Source of the DNA: Clostridia bacterium | GTDB lineage: Bacteria > Bacillota > Clostridia > Christensenellales > Aristaeellaceae | Reading direction: 5' to 3' | NCBI GenBank assembly: GCA_017395065.1 | Contig: JAFPWH010000029.1 | Coordinates: 1 to 45,913, forward strand | Length of the DNA: 45,913 bases | In this document: positions 1 through 7,090 of the stretch, piece by piece | Layout of the letters: each line of letters opens with the position of its first letter | How positions within the stretch are numbered: position 1 is the first letter of the stretch | Notes under the pieces: model-generated | Told to the model about the DNA's origin: nothing | What the model saw: the letters and a program-made list of their open reading frames with translations, nothing else | Database searches by the model: none | Translations under genes and position numbers: made by a program

Positions 1-864
1 ATGGTGATGATGGTGGTGTTGATGCGCCTCGTCGTGCTCATGATGATGCTCGTGCTCATCTTCGTCCTCATCGTCGTCATGATGGTGGCGGTGCTCATGC
101 TCGTCTTCGTCGTCATCGTCATCGTCGTCATGATGGTGGTGATGCTCGTGCCCGCCTTCTTCATGCTCGTGATGATGATGGTGTTCGTGTTCGTCCTCAT
201 CCTCGTCTTCATCGTCGTCGTGATGGTGCTCGTGCGGCGGATAGAGGCTGTTCACGTCGATCAGGCTCGTGGGATGCTCGATGGCGTCGACGATGATCTG
301 CCCGTCGATCTCAGTCCAGTTCGTGGTGATGATGCGGGCGTCGGCATTGAGCTCCCTGACAAGCTCGAAAGCCGTCTTGAGTTTCTCTTCGCTGACCAGC
401 TGTGATCTGGAGAAAATCACGGTCTCGGCGCACTTTACCTGATCGATAAAGAATTCGCCGAAATTCTTGAGATACATTTTGCATTTCGCCGCGTCGACGA
501 CCGTGGCGCTGCCGCTTAAGCTCACGAGACCCTTTTGCGCCTGCTCTTCGACGACTCTGCGGATGTCGGAGAGCTTGCCAACGCCGCTGGGCTCGATCAA
601 AAGACGGTCGGGGTTGAATTTTTCGACGATTTCCCCGATGGCGTCGGTAAAATCGCCCGCGAGGGTACAGCAGATGCAGCCGGAATTCAATTCGGTGATC
701 TGGATCCCGCTGTCCTTCATGAAGCCTCCGTCGATGCCGACTTCGCCGTACTCGTTTTCGAGCAATACGCATTTTTCTCCCTTAAAAGCTTCTTTGAGCA
801 GCTTCTTGATCAGGGTCGTCTTTCCTGCGCCCAAAAAGCCGGATATGATCGTTACTTTTGTCAT
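1..864 (-). CDS. CobW/G3E-family GTPase with His-rich tail (3' end off window)
   Basis: The N-terminal 288 codons are present; the reading frame runs off the left edge. A P-loop is at residues 9-17 (GFLGAGKTT), and the CxCC metal motif of the COG0523 group is at about 63-66 (CICC). From about residue 208 the protein becomes an almost uninterrupted His/Asp/Glu stretch of some 80 residues that is still running at the edge. Family members are metal-chaperone GTPases for zinc, cobalt or nickel; the tail suggests metal binding or storage. The usual NKxD base-specificity motif is absent at its expected place, where SRSQ precedes LVSEE. The C-terminal CobW domain would lie outside the window. The start ATG follows a purine-rich GAAGGAAGG stretch. 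Metal identity cannot be read from the sequence; I see no clear Zur box. Confidence 0.9.
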   Translation of the reverse strand, partial: MTKVTIISGFLGAGKTTLIKKLLKEAFKGEKCVLLENEYGEVGIDGGFMKDSGIQITELNSGCICCTLAGDFTDAIGEIVEKFNPDRLLIEPSGVGKLSDIRRVVEEQAQKGLVSLSGSATVVDAAKCKMYLKNFGEFFIDQVKCAETVIFSRSQLVSEEKLKTAFELVRELNADARIITTNWTEIDGQIIVDAIEHPTSLIDVNSLYPPHEHHHDDDEDEDEDEHEHHHHHEHEEGGHEHHHHHDDDDDDDEDEHEHRHHHDDDEDEDEHEHHHEHDEAHQHHHHHH

Positions 865-920
865 AAAAAACACCTTCCTTCAATTTGCTCATTGTAACAT
901 CAGAATAAGAAAAAGCAAGC

Positions 921-949
921 ATTATACCATTAAGAGTTTGCGCAGGAAC
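921..949 (-). promoter_or_regulatory. Probable promoter of the CobW-type gene
   Basis: On the minus strand TATAAT (plus 921-926) is preceded by TGG, giving an extended -10. A poor -35 (TTCCTG, 944-949) lies 17 bases upstream. It sits about 60 bases before the CobW start. Confidence 0.5.
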
Positions 950-977
950 TTTGGTTTTTGCTTGCTCGCAAGCGCAC

Positions 978-1003
978 AAAAACGCCGCGCACCCGGCGCG
1001 GCG
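978..1003 (-). terminator. Rho-independent terminator after the NlpC/P60 gene
   Basis: A perfect 8-bp GC stem (983-990 with 996-1003) with a 5-base loop is followed on the minus strand by TTTTT. It lies 16 bases beyond the NlpC/P60 stop and separates that gene from the CobW promoter. Confidence 0.8.
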
Positions 1004-1018
1004 TGGATTTTCGGCTCT

Positions 1019-1990
1019 TTACTGACCTATGTATCTTCTGCCCCAGCAGAAGGACCTGTAGTAGTAGCCGCTGCTCATTTTGCTGATGATCACGCAGCCG
1101 GCCTCGACCGAAGCGTGGATGAAGTAGCCCTTTCCGACATAGATGCCGATATGGTCCACGAGGTTTCCGTTCTTGGTGTCACAGTCGAAGCAGACGATGT
1201 CGCCCTTCAGCAGATTGGATCGGGAAACGTAGGGCGCTTTTCCGGTATGACCGACCTTATTGGTCTTGTCCGGGATGGAGTAGCCCATGTAGCCCATGCA
1301 GGTCTTTACGAAGCTGTGGTTCGTGAAGCTCGTCTTGTTGTTGGGACCGGAGGAATACTTGCAGCCGAGTTTCGTTTCGGCCAGGTACACCATATAGTCC
1401 CTGAATTTGACCGCCTTCATGTTGGAAGAAAGATAGTACTGCGAGGACTTCACCGCCGAAGGAACGGTCGTGGAAGAGCCGGAGGAGCTGTAGCTCTTCT
1501 TCGAAGAGGACGAAACGGCATAGGGATTCGTGCGAGTCGTGGAGGTTACGCTGCGCTTTACGTAGCCCTCGAACTGACCGTCCTTGTCCTCCACCTTGTA
1601 AAAGTCGCCGTCGCGGCTTATGCGGTAGAGCGGATAGTCCACGCTCACGCTGCATACGACCGTGCCTCTCGTGGATGCGGTCTTGTAGATCTTGGTCTTG
1701 GCCGTGGTGTACAGGGTCGTCTTCGTCGAGTAGTTCAGGTATTTCAGCTTGACGTAGCCGCTTTTGCCGCTGTAAGAAATCGAGGCCCAACTGCCCGTGA
1801 TCGACTTCACGGTCACACTCGTACCGCTCTTCAGCGTCGCGAGCTTCGTGGACGAGGTGCTTGCCCTTTTGTACATGACCACGTTGTCGGTGTTGACCTT
1901 GGCGTTATAGGAATCCGCAAGCGCGAACTGCGGCAATGCAAGCATCACCAGCAGTACAAAAGCGACAATTCTGATAAAACTCCTTTTCAT
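1019..1990 (-). CDS. Secreted SH3-domain NlpC/P60-like protein lacking the usual catalytic Cys
   Basis: A signal peptide (hydrophobic segment ending ALA-D) is followed by two SH3-like segments (about 30-88 and 92-150), a Ser/Lys-rich linker (about 150-185) and an NlpC/P60-type fold (195-325). Family members are Cys-His peptidases that cut peptidoglycan stem peptides. The His motif is present (DHIGIYVG, His282 counting from the upstream ATG at 1996), as is the following FIHAS. The nucleophile motif that is normally D-C-S-G-F-V reads T-N-H-S-F-V, so Asn226 replaces Cys; another Cys lies seven residues later (Cys233). The protein may be an inactive peptidoglycan-binding relative or may use a shifted Cys. 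Start chosen at 1990 because AAAGGGG lies 8 bases upstream; the in-frame ATG at 1996 is only 2 bases from it. Confidence 0.85.
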   Translation of the reverse strand: MKRSFIRIVAFVLLVMLALPQFALADSYNAKVNTDNVVMYKRASTSSTKLATLKSGTSVTVKSITGSWASISYSGKSGYVKLKYLNYSTKTTLYTTAKTKIYKTASTRGTVVCSVSVDYPLYRISRDGDFYKVEDKDGQFEGYVKRSVTSTTRTNPYAVSSSSKKSYSSSGSSTTVPSAVKSSQYYLSSNMKAVKFRDYMVYLAETKLGCKYSSGPNNKTSFTNHSFVKTCMGYMGYSIPDKTNKVGHTGKAPYVSRSNLLKGDIVCFDCDTKNGNLVDHIGIYVGKGYFIHASVEAGCVIISKMSSGYYYRSFCWGRRYIGQ

Positions 1991-2058
1991 TTTCATTTCC
2001 CCTTTATGCGTTTCCGGAAATAACAGCCGCTGTCGAACCTATTCCGGCTTTTTTCATT

Positions 2059-2087
2059 ATTATAGCACAGTTTCTCAATTCTTTCAA
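2059..2087 (-). promoter_or_regulatory. Promoter of the NlpC/P60-like gene
   Basis: The minus strand reads TTGAAA (plus 2082-2087), 17 bases, TATAAT (plus 2059-2064). It is followed by an untranslated leader of about 60 bases before the start codon. Confidence 0.75.
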
Positions 2088-2146
2088 GTGTTTTACAAAA
2101 ATATATAGGTTTTACGTCATTTCGGAACAAAAGTGTCGGATTCCGA

Positions 2147-2734
2147 TTATACGTTCACGCCGAGGCTCTTGCACAGGGCATACAGGCCGCCCCGGTATCC
2201 GGCGCCGATGGGTTTTAAGCACCATTCGTCGCCTAAACGGACTATTTCGCAAACGGCCAGCGCCGTCTCATCCGCGCTTCCTTTGGGCAGATCGAAGCGC
2301 AGTTCCCCCCGGCTTCCGTTTTCCTGCGGCTCCTTCGTCAGACGGACGGTAACGTCCGAAACCTGAGCAAAGCTCTGTCCGCGCTCCTGCGCTTCGTAGA
2401 TGGTCAGGGCGATCAGAACCGAGGTAACGTCCCCGGGAAGCTTTGCCGTGTCGACGAGCAGCGCCTCGCTGTCTCCGCCCGGGCCGCCTTTCAGGTTGTC
2501 GCCGGTATGGACCACGGCGCCGTCTCCGCTTTGGAGATTACCGTAAAACACGAAGTCGGCGTTTCTTTGAACGGTGCCGTCGGTACCGAGCAAAAAGGCC
2601 GAAGCGTCGACGTCGAGCTCCGCCGCCCCGTCATAGCCACCCGTGCTCCAGGAAAGTGTCACGCGCATTCTTTCGGGCAGACGTCTTTCAAATGTTTCGT
2701 TCACATTCGTGTCTTTATTCTGTATTTCAGCCAT
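2147..2734 (-). CDS. TerD-family stress protein
   Basis: The product has 195 residues, the usual TerD length. Typical segments are visible: the early LSW, the acidic ELDVDASAFLL strand, FVFYGNL, a GDNLKGG segment with adjacent acidic residues, and ALTIYEA. TerD proteins are Ca-binding cytoplasmic proteins tied to tellurite, phage and general stress resistance; their molecular action is poorly known. It is alone here, with no terA, terB or terC neighbour, and follows pdxK by 69 bases on the same strand. The start is set at the ATG with GGAGA 6-7 bases upstream; the in-frame extension to 2776 has no ribosome site. Confidence 0.85.
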   Translation of the reverse strand: MAEIQNKDTNVNETFERRLPERMRVTLSWSTGGYDGAAELDVDASAFLLGTDGTVQRNADFVFYGNLQSGDGAVVHTGDNLKGGPGGDSEALLVDTAKLPGDVTSVLIALTIYEAQERGQSFAQVSDVTVRLTKEPQENGSRGELRFDLPKGSADETALAVCEIVRLGDEWCLKPIGAGYRGGLYALCKSLGVNV

Positions 2735-2803
2735 ATTTGTTTCTCCTTTCCTTTGAACGGCTTGCCGGTCTTGCAATCAGGTCTCCCATCCGGAATCGGA
2801 AAC

Positions 2804-3643
2804 TCATTTCAGCCTTTGAAGCATTTCTTCAAAGGCAAGGCCTTCGCTTGGCGGCAGATTCAATTCGGCCGATTTCCTGATGCAGGCGCTTATGAAGCCC
2901 GTGCTTCTCCTTACGGATTCCTCAAGGTCTTTTCCGTTTACCGCGTCCGCCGCAATGATCGCGGAGAACACGTCTCCCGTGCCCGGACGGTCTTCGCCGG
3001 CGCGCCTTACCGTGACCACGAATGGCTTGCGCCCGGCCTCCCGGCAAAAATTGCTCACGTGCATCGGTTGGTTGATCCCGGTGATGATCACCTTTTTTGC
3101 ACCGCCGTCGATCAGCTTTTGAGACATTTCCGCGATGTCGTCAAAGGGCATGTCGGCGCGGTAAGCCGTGTTCGTGAGGATGCAAGCCTCGGTGAGATTG
3201 GGCGTCAGAATATCCGCATTGGCCGCAAGCTCCCTCGTCTTTTTACAGATTTCGTCGGTCACGGTGGAATACTGTTTTCCGTGGTCCCCCATCACCGGGT
3301 CCACGGCCACGATCGTGCCTTCTTTCCTGAAATCGGCGATAAAGTCTTTTACGTAATCGATCTGGCGCGCGCTGCTCAAAAAACCGGTCAGGATCGCATC
3401 GAACGCAAGACCGTGCTTTTTCCATTCGGCAGCATAGCCCGGCATCTGCTCGGTCAAATCGCTTTTGAAATAGCTTCCGACGCCCGGATGATTGGAAAGC
3501 ACAGCCGTCGGCAGCGGGCAGCACTGCACCCTGAGCGCCGAGATCAAGGGCAGCTGAACCGCGATCGCGCACCTGCCAAAGCCGGTAAGGTCGCTGATCA
3601 GCGCGATCCGCTTCTGTTTTCCGAACGATGCTGTCTGTGTCAT
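2804..3643 (-). CDS. Pyridoxal/pyridoxamine kinase (PdxY-like)
   Basis: This 279-residue protein is of the ribokinase fold. DLTGFGRCA near the N-terminus is the substrate-binding region, DPVMGDHG is at 115-122, and the ATP site and catalytic base GTGD is at 221-224 (Asp224). It phosphorylates pyridoxal, pyridoxamine or pyridoxine to the 5'-phosphate. Its stop-to-start gap from the PLP-binding protein gene upstream is only 5 bases, so the two are almost certainly co-transcribed and form a B6 salvage and homeostasis pair. A pdxK-type enzyme also active on hydroxymethylpyrimidine cannot be excluded. Confidence 0.85.
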   Translation of the reverse strand: MTQTASFGKQKRIALISDLTGFGRCAIAVQLPLISALRVQCCPLPTAVLSNHPGVGSYFKSDLTEQMPGYAAEWKKHGLAFDAILTGFLSSARQIDYVKDFIADFRKEGTIVAVDPVMGDHGKQYSTVTDEICKKTRELAANADILTPNLTEACILTNTAYRADMPFDDIAEMSQKLIDGGAKKVIITGINQPMHVSNFCREAGRKPFVVTVRRAGEDRPGTGDVFSAIIAADAVNGKDLEESVRRSTGFISACIRKSAELNLPPSEGLAFEEMLQRLK

Positions 3644-3648
3644 GCTTG

Positions 3649-4356
3649 CTAAGCCGTTATTTCGTAGTCACGTTTGCCGAAGATGCCCGTTCCGACGCGG
3701 ACCATCGTCGCGCCTTCCTCGATGGCCGTCTCAAAGTCGCCGCTCATTCCCATGGAGAGCTCGCTTAAGCGCTTATCCTCGCCAAGCTCGCCGTTTATGC
3801 TTTCGAGCAGCTGCCGCATCGCGCGGAAATACGGTCTGTTCGTCTGTGCGTCGTCCGTGCGCGGCGCGACGCACATGAGGCCCTTTACGCTGACGTGCCC
3901 GAAAGAAGTTGCAATCCTTTTGACTGTTTCGACGGCTTGCTCCGGCAGGATGCCGAATTTGCTTTCCTCGGAGGCGATGTTTATCTCACACAGCACATCC
4001 ATGACGACGCCGTGCTTTGCGGCCTGCCTGTCGATCTCCGCGGCGAGCTTTTCGCTGTCAACGGAATGGATCAGTTTTACCGCGCCGGGCAGATACTTCA
4101 CCTTGTTGATTTGCAAATGCCCGATCAGGTGCCAGGAGAGCGGCAAAGAACAGTGCTTTTGTTTCTCCATCAGCTCCTGTACCTTGTTCTCTCCGAACTG
4201 CGTACAGCCGCTCAGGTAGGCGGCCTCGATGTCCGAAAGGGGCTTTGTCTTGCTGACCGCGATCAGCGTGACCGACTCCCTTTTTCTCCCGCTTCTTTCG
4301 CAGGCGGCACGGATCTTCTTTTCGATCGTTTCGAGATTGTTTGCGATTTCGTTCAT
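3649..4356 (-). CDS. PLP homeostasis protein, YggS/PLPBP family
   Basis: The protein has 235 residues and an alanine-racemase-like barrel. The PLP lysine is Lys36 in AVSKTKP, the same position as in the E. coli protein when the ATG at 4356 is used. The N-terminus MNEIANNLETI also matches that family start. An upstream in-frame GTG at 4374 would add six residues but has no ribosome site. GENKVQE and a C-terminal SMGMSGDFE segment (phosphate binding) are present. The protein binds PLP and buffers its supply without known catalysis. It leads the pdxK-terD cluster. Confidence 0.9.
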   Translation of the reverse strand: MNEIANNLETIEKKIRAACERSGRKRESVTLIAVSKTKPLSDIEAAYLSGCTQFGENKVQELMEKQKHCSLPLSWHLIGHLQINKVKYLPGAVKLIHSVDSEKLAAEIDRQAAKHGVVMDVLCEINIASEESKFGILPEQAVETVKRIATSFGHVSVKGLMCVAPRTDDAQTNRPYFRAMRQLLESINGELGEDKRLSELSMGMSGDFETAIEEGATMVRVGTGIFGKRDYEITA

Positions 4357-4404
4357 TTTCGTTATTTCACTCACAGCGGATTGTACGCTTTCGCATACAG
4401 ATAT

Positions 4405-4428
4405 ATTATACCTGCATTATCGGAATAT
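4405..4428 (-). promoter_or_regulatory. Probable -10 region of the yggS-pdxK-terD cluster
   Basis: TATAAT on the minus strand (plus 4405-4410), about 50 bases before the yggS start. No good -35 is seen 17 bases upstream, so the promoter is only partly supported. Confidence 0.4.
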
Positions 4429-4465
4429 TCGATTACATTGAAGTTAATTGTATTTCACGCGGCGA

Positions 4466-5170
4466 TTATTTGCCAAATCCCATGATCACACCGAAATCGG
4501 CGTGTGGGAAGGATTCGTGCAGCTTTAAAAGGATCTTTTGTTTGCATTTTTCCTCACCTTCCGCATAGGCTGAGGTCACGAAATCATAGCCCCACTTTGC
4601 TTCCGGCGTCGTGTAGACCGACATGTGCCAGCCGTAGGGCAGCCCGCTTTTGTTGACGCGCTGCGTAAAATCTCCCACGACGAGGTAGCCTTGCCACATA
4701 AGGCGCGTTACGGCAGGTTCGAAGCGTTTGTTCAGTTCGGTCTTGCTCTTCAGTTCGTTCGTGCCCCACGAGGCGTGCGTTTCGTCAAACAGCGCCATGA
4801 CGCGCCTGTCGTCCGGTTTTGCGATTCCCTCGTCCACGCGGGAATCGAAGTCGTATCCCCTTCGCCGGGCGCACGCGAAATACGGAAACCATTCCCTGCT
4901 CACAAATCCGGCCTTGCCTTCATAAAACTTGCCGTAAGCGATGTCTTCGCACGCGGTCAGCGTCATTCGCCATACCCAAGGGTCGCGCAGGGCGTCGTCT
5001 GTCCACCAGTAGCGGGCCGGTACGTTTTCTTCGACCGAAAAGCCGGGAACCTCGTTTCTGAAGAGCGGCAAAAAGCCCACTTCTTTGATATACTGAAGAA
5101 GCTTTTCTGCCGTCTTTATGCAGTGCGGGTCCTTTTCGCCAAGGCCCCGCATCGTCCATTTGTCTTCCAT
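4466..5170 (-). CDS. AlkZ-related protein (hypothetical)
   Basis: A soluble protein of 234 residues without signal or membrane segments. It is rich in Trp and aromatic residues, with an ARYWWTDD segment near residue 52 followed by DPWVWR and a FVSREWFPYF stretch. The pattern resembles the small Clostridia proteins named AlkZ-related (winged-helix relatives of a DNA glycosylase), but I recognise it only by overall look and cannot name catalytic residues. GGAGCAGGGC precedes the ATG. It is the first gene downstream of the S24 repressor gene on the same strand (83-base gap), so read-through is possible. A DNA-damage role would fit the neighbours but is inference. Confidence 0.6.
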   Translation of the reverse strand: MEDKWTMRGLGEKDPHCIKTAEKLLQYIKEVGFLPLFRNEVPGFSVEENVPARYWWTDDALRDPWVWRMTLTACEDIAYGKFYEGKAGFVSREWFPYFACARRRGYDFDSRVDEGIAKPDDRRVMALFDETHASWGTNELKSKTELNKRFEPAVTRLMWQGYLVVGDFTQRVNKSGLPYGWHMSVYTTPEAKWGYDFVTSAYAEGEEKCKQKILLKLHESFPHADFGVIMGFGK

Positions 5171-5253
5171 GCCCTGCTCCGTTTGCCTTCTTTCCTCCTG
5201 CAGGCCGAAAGCTTCCTTTTTTATTGGGCCTTGCGTATTGGTGTGAGGCTTTT

Positions 5254-6060
5254 TTAATTCGGCATCATTTCCCGCGTCACCTTGCCGACGACTTTGCCGA
5301 AACAGCGGAAGCTTGCGTATTCCGCGGGGCGGATGACGTGGTAGGCCTTGTTTAAGGGATACAACCCGTCTTTTCGGTACTGCTTGAGCATGCCCTCGCC
5401 GTCCAGCACGAACACGCCGATGTCGCCTTCGCTTAGATCTTCGGTATGCTTGACCAAAGCGAGGTCCCCGTCATAGAACATAGGCTCCATGCTTCTTCCG
5501 CTCACGCGCACCAGTTCGTCGCAATCAGAGAGCGCGCCGCACTGCACAAGCTGTATGTACTCGGTCTCACCGCCTTCGCTCAGGTCAAAGCCGTCGCCGG
5601 CGCACATGCTGAGCGGGTTGACCGGCAAGCTGATCAGCTTGGGCCTTGGCTTTACATGCATCGGCGTAAACGGGATGCTCTTTTTGCTCTGCGCGCCCAT
5701 CATTCCGATCAACCCTTCGACGTAGCTCTTTTCGGTCTCGGGCAGCGCGCGGTAATCGCTCAGGAGCTTTCTTTCCTTTTCGCTCAATTCTTCACGCATT
5801 TCGGAAATGCCGAGGATCTCGTCGCTTGTGACCTTCAGTATTTCGCACAGGCGCTTTATGGACGCGAGATCCGGCCTGGTCCTTCCGTATTCCCAAGAGG
5901 AAACGCCGCCCAGCGTCATTCCCATGAGGGAGGCTAGCTCCGGCCGGCTTAAGCCCTTGCGAAGGCGAGCCTGTTCGATGTTTTTACCGCAGCAAAACTT
6001 TTCTTCCACGTCTGCGCACGGGCGGGAACGCCCGCCGGAATTTCGTTTCGATTCGCTCAT
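5254..6060 (-). CDS. XRE-type repressor with S24 (LexA/CI-like) self-cleavage domain
   Basis: The product has 268 residues. A helix-turn-helix is at about 27-83 (SRPELASLMGMTLGGVSSWE), and the linker contains a possible Ala154-Gly155 cleavage bond (MCAGDG). The S24 peptidase domain has Ser190 (SGRSMEP) and Lys226 (MLKQY), the catalytic pair. Such proteins repress their targets until RecA or another signal triggers self-cleavage. It is transcribed divergently from an ImmA/IrrE metallopeptidase, a pairing known from ICEs and prophages, where the peptidase cleaves the repressor. Here no element genes flank it. The Cys-containing N-terminal extension of about 25 residues is unusual. Confidence 0.9.
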   Translation of the reverse strand: MSESKRNSGGRSRPCADVEEKFCCGKNIEQARLRKGLSRPELASLMGMTLGGVSSWEYGRTRPDLASIKRLCEILKVTSDEILGISEMREELSEKERKLLSDYRALPETEKSYVEGLIGMMGAQSKKSIPFTPMHVKPRPKLISLPVNPLSMCAGDGFDLSEGGETEYIQLVQCGALSDCDELVRVSGRSMEPMFYDGDLALVKHTEDLSEGDIGVFVLDGEGMLKQYRKDGLYPLNKAYHVIRPAEYASFRCFGKVVGKVTREMMPN

Positions 6061-6075
6061 ATCCGTATGGTCCTT

Positions 6076-6090
6076 TGTTCTTACTATAAA
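6076..6090. promoter_or_regulatory. Weak operator-like site at the repressor transcription start
   Basis: TGTTCTTACTATAAA shares the CTTACT core and about 9 of 15 positions with the perfect site at 6215-6229. It lies just downstream of the repressor -10, the equivalent position to that site at the other promoter. Confidence 0.35.
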
Positions 6091-6091
6091 T

Positions 6092-6120
6092 ATTATAGCA
6101 CACGCGGCACGGTTTGTAAA
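6092..6120 (-). promoter_or_regulatory. Promoter of the S24 repressor gene
   Basis: The minus strand reads TTTACA (plus 6115-6120), 17 bases, TATAAT (plus 6092-6097), about 30 bases before the ATG. Confidence 0.8.
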
Positions 6121-6129
6121 TAGGCAATC

Positions 6130-6144
6130 GATACTATCTGTAAC
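6130..6144. promoter_or_regulatory. Operator-like inverted repeat between divergent promoters
   Basis: GATAC-TATCT-GTAAC is a one-mismatch version of the 6215-6229 palindrome. It lies between the two -35 elements, 10 bases upstream of the repressor -35. Confidence 0.5.
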
Positions 6145-6175
6145 TTTTTACCAAGATTTTTTCATATTTTGCATC

Positions 6176-6204
6176 TTGACAAAGACTTTCTGTATTGATA
6201 TAAT
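6176..6204 (+). promoter_or_regulatory. Consensus promoter of the ImmA-like gene
   Basis: TTGACA (6176-6181), 17 bases, TATAAT (6199-6204): both hexamers match the sigma-A consensus exactly. A promoter this strong next to a repressor gene suggests that it is normally repressed. Confidence 0.88.
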
Positions 6205-6214
6205 GCGAATATAA

Positions 6215-6229
6215 GATACTTACTGTATC
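6215..6229. promoter_or_regulatory. Perfect palindromic operator candidate for the S24 repressor
   Basis: GATAC-TTACT-GTATC has 5-base arms that are exact reverse complements. It starts about 4 bases after the expected start point of the plus-strand promoter, where bound repressor would block RNA polymerase. Confidence 0.6.
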
Positions 6230-6318
6230 GTTTCAGATGAAGATGCCGCCTTCTCGCGAACGTGGTACGAAACGGTGCCGAAGACCCTCGGTGCTGCCGG
6301 TTGGAAAGGATGATCGAA

Positions 6319-7068
6319 ATGATGTACATGAACGAAGCCGCTTCCCCTGCCTGCGTCAAATACATAAGCGAGAAATATATGGATTCCTACTGCAACGATC
6401 TGATCAGGCGCTTCGATCCGAGTGTGATCACGCGCCTGCATCCGGTCAATATAGAGCAGCTGCTTGAAAAGTTTCTGGGGCTGAAGATCGGCTTTGAAAA
6501 CCTCTCCGACGACGGCTCGGTGCTCGGCGCGACGGTGTTTGAAGACGATGAGCGTTTTCCCGTCTACGGTAAAAATCGCAGGAGACCTCACTATATCGCG
6601 GTAAAGGAAGGCACGGTGCTGTGCGACAGTTCCTTAAAAGAGCTCGGCAGCAACAACCGCTACCGCTTTACCCTTGCCCACGAAGCGGGACACGCGATCT
6701 GGCACGGCGCTTACATGCGCGCACAGCTCAGCGCAGGAAAGAAGTCTTCGACCTGCCTCCGCTGCAAATCGGACGCGATCCGCCCGGTTTCGGATAAACG
6801 GGGCAAAACGAATATGCCCCTTTCTTCCATCGTCGAAGAGCAGGCGAGCAAGAGCGCGCTGTTTCTGCTGATGCCGAAAGACGCGGTCATGAAGCTGATT
6901 TCTCCGATGGGCCTTTGCTTAAGCCGCAGCGACGCGCTGGACAGGATCATACTGACCGCTGCCACCTTCCGCGTTTCGGAGGCCGCAGCCAGGGAAAGGC
7001 TGCTGGGGCTCGGACTCATAAAGCCCGGTGTATTTGCCGGGGTAAAACGCAAAAGTCTCGCGGTATAA
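6319..7068 (+). CDS. ImmA/IrrE-family zinc metallopeptidase
   Basis: The product has 249 residues. HEAGH (His121, Glu122, His125) followed by AIWHG is the zinc and catalytic motif, preceded by RFTLA as in ImmA/IrrE proteins. The C-terminal part (EEQASKSALFLLMP, then a helical segment) is also typical. Two Cys (CLRC) lie after the active site. In known systems such a peptidase inactivates a partner repressor. Its divergent S24 partner here could in principle be cut both by itself and by this enzyme. Several ATGs are in frame; 6319 was chosen because GGAAAGG lies 9 bases upstream, whereas the ATG at 6310 is directly on it. It converges on yitT with 22 bases between them. Confidence 0.85.
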   Translation: MMYMNEAASPACVKYISEKYMDSYCNDLIRRFDPSVITRLHPVNIEQLLEKFLGLKIGFENLSDDGSVLGATVFEDDERFPVYGKNRRRPHYIAVKEGTVLCDSSLKELGSNNRYRFTLAHEAGHAIWHGAYMRAQLSAGKKSSTCLRCKSDAIRPVSDKRGKTNMPLSSIVEEQASKSALFLLMPKDAVMKLISPMGLCLSRSDALDRIILTAATFRVSEAAARERLLGLGLIKPGVFAGVKRKSLAV

Positions 7069-7090
7069 AAGCGTAAAAGCCGGAGCGTTC

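Noticed and set aside
1-240. Short tandem repeats resembling a CRISPR or minisatellite
   Set aside because: The repetition comes from GAC/GAT/CAC/CAT codons in a real frame; there are no regular repeat-spacer units.
1-405. Plus-strand frame giving a Met/Val/Leu-rich 'membrane' protein
   Set aside because: It is the antisense of the His/Asp codons of the CobW tail; no ribosome site, and the minus frame has clear GTPase motifs.
467-2023. 518-codon plus-strand frame
   Set aside because: Runs antisense through the CobW and NlpC/P60 genes and the terminator and promoters between them; composition is that of a shadow.
5254-7068. Prophage or ICE remnant around the S24/ImmA pair
   Set aside because: No integrase, excisionase, relaxase or structural gene is seen on either side; neighbours are housekeeping-type genes.
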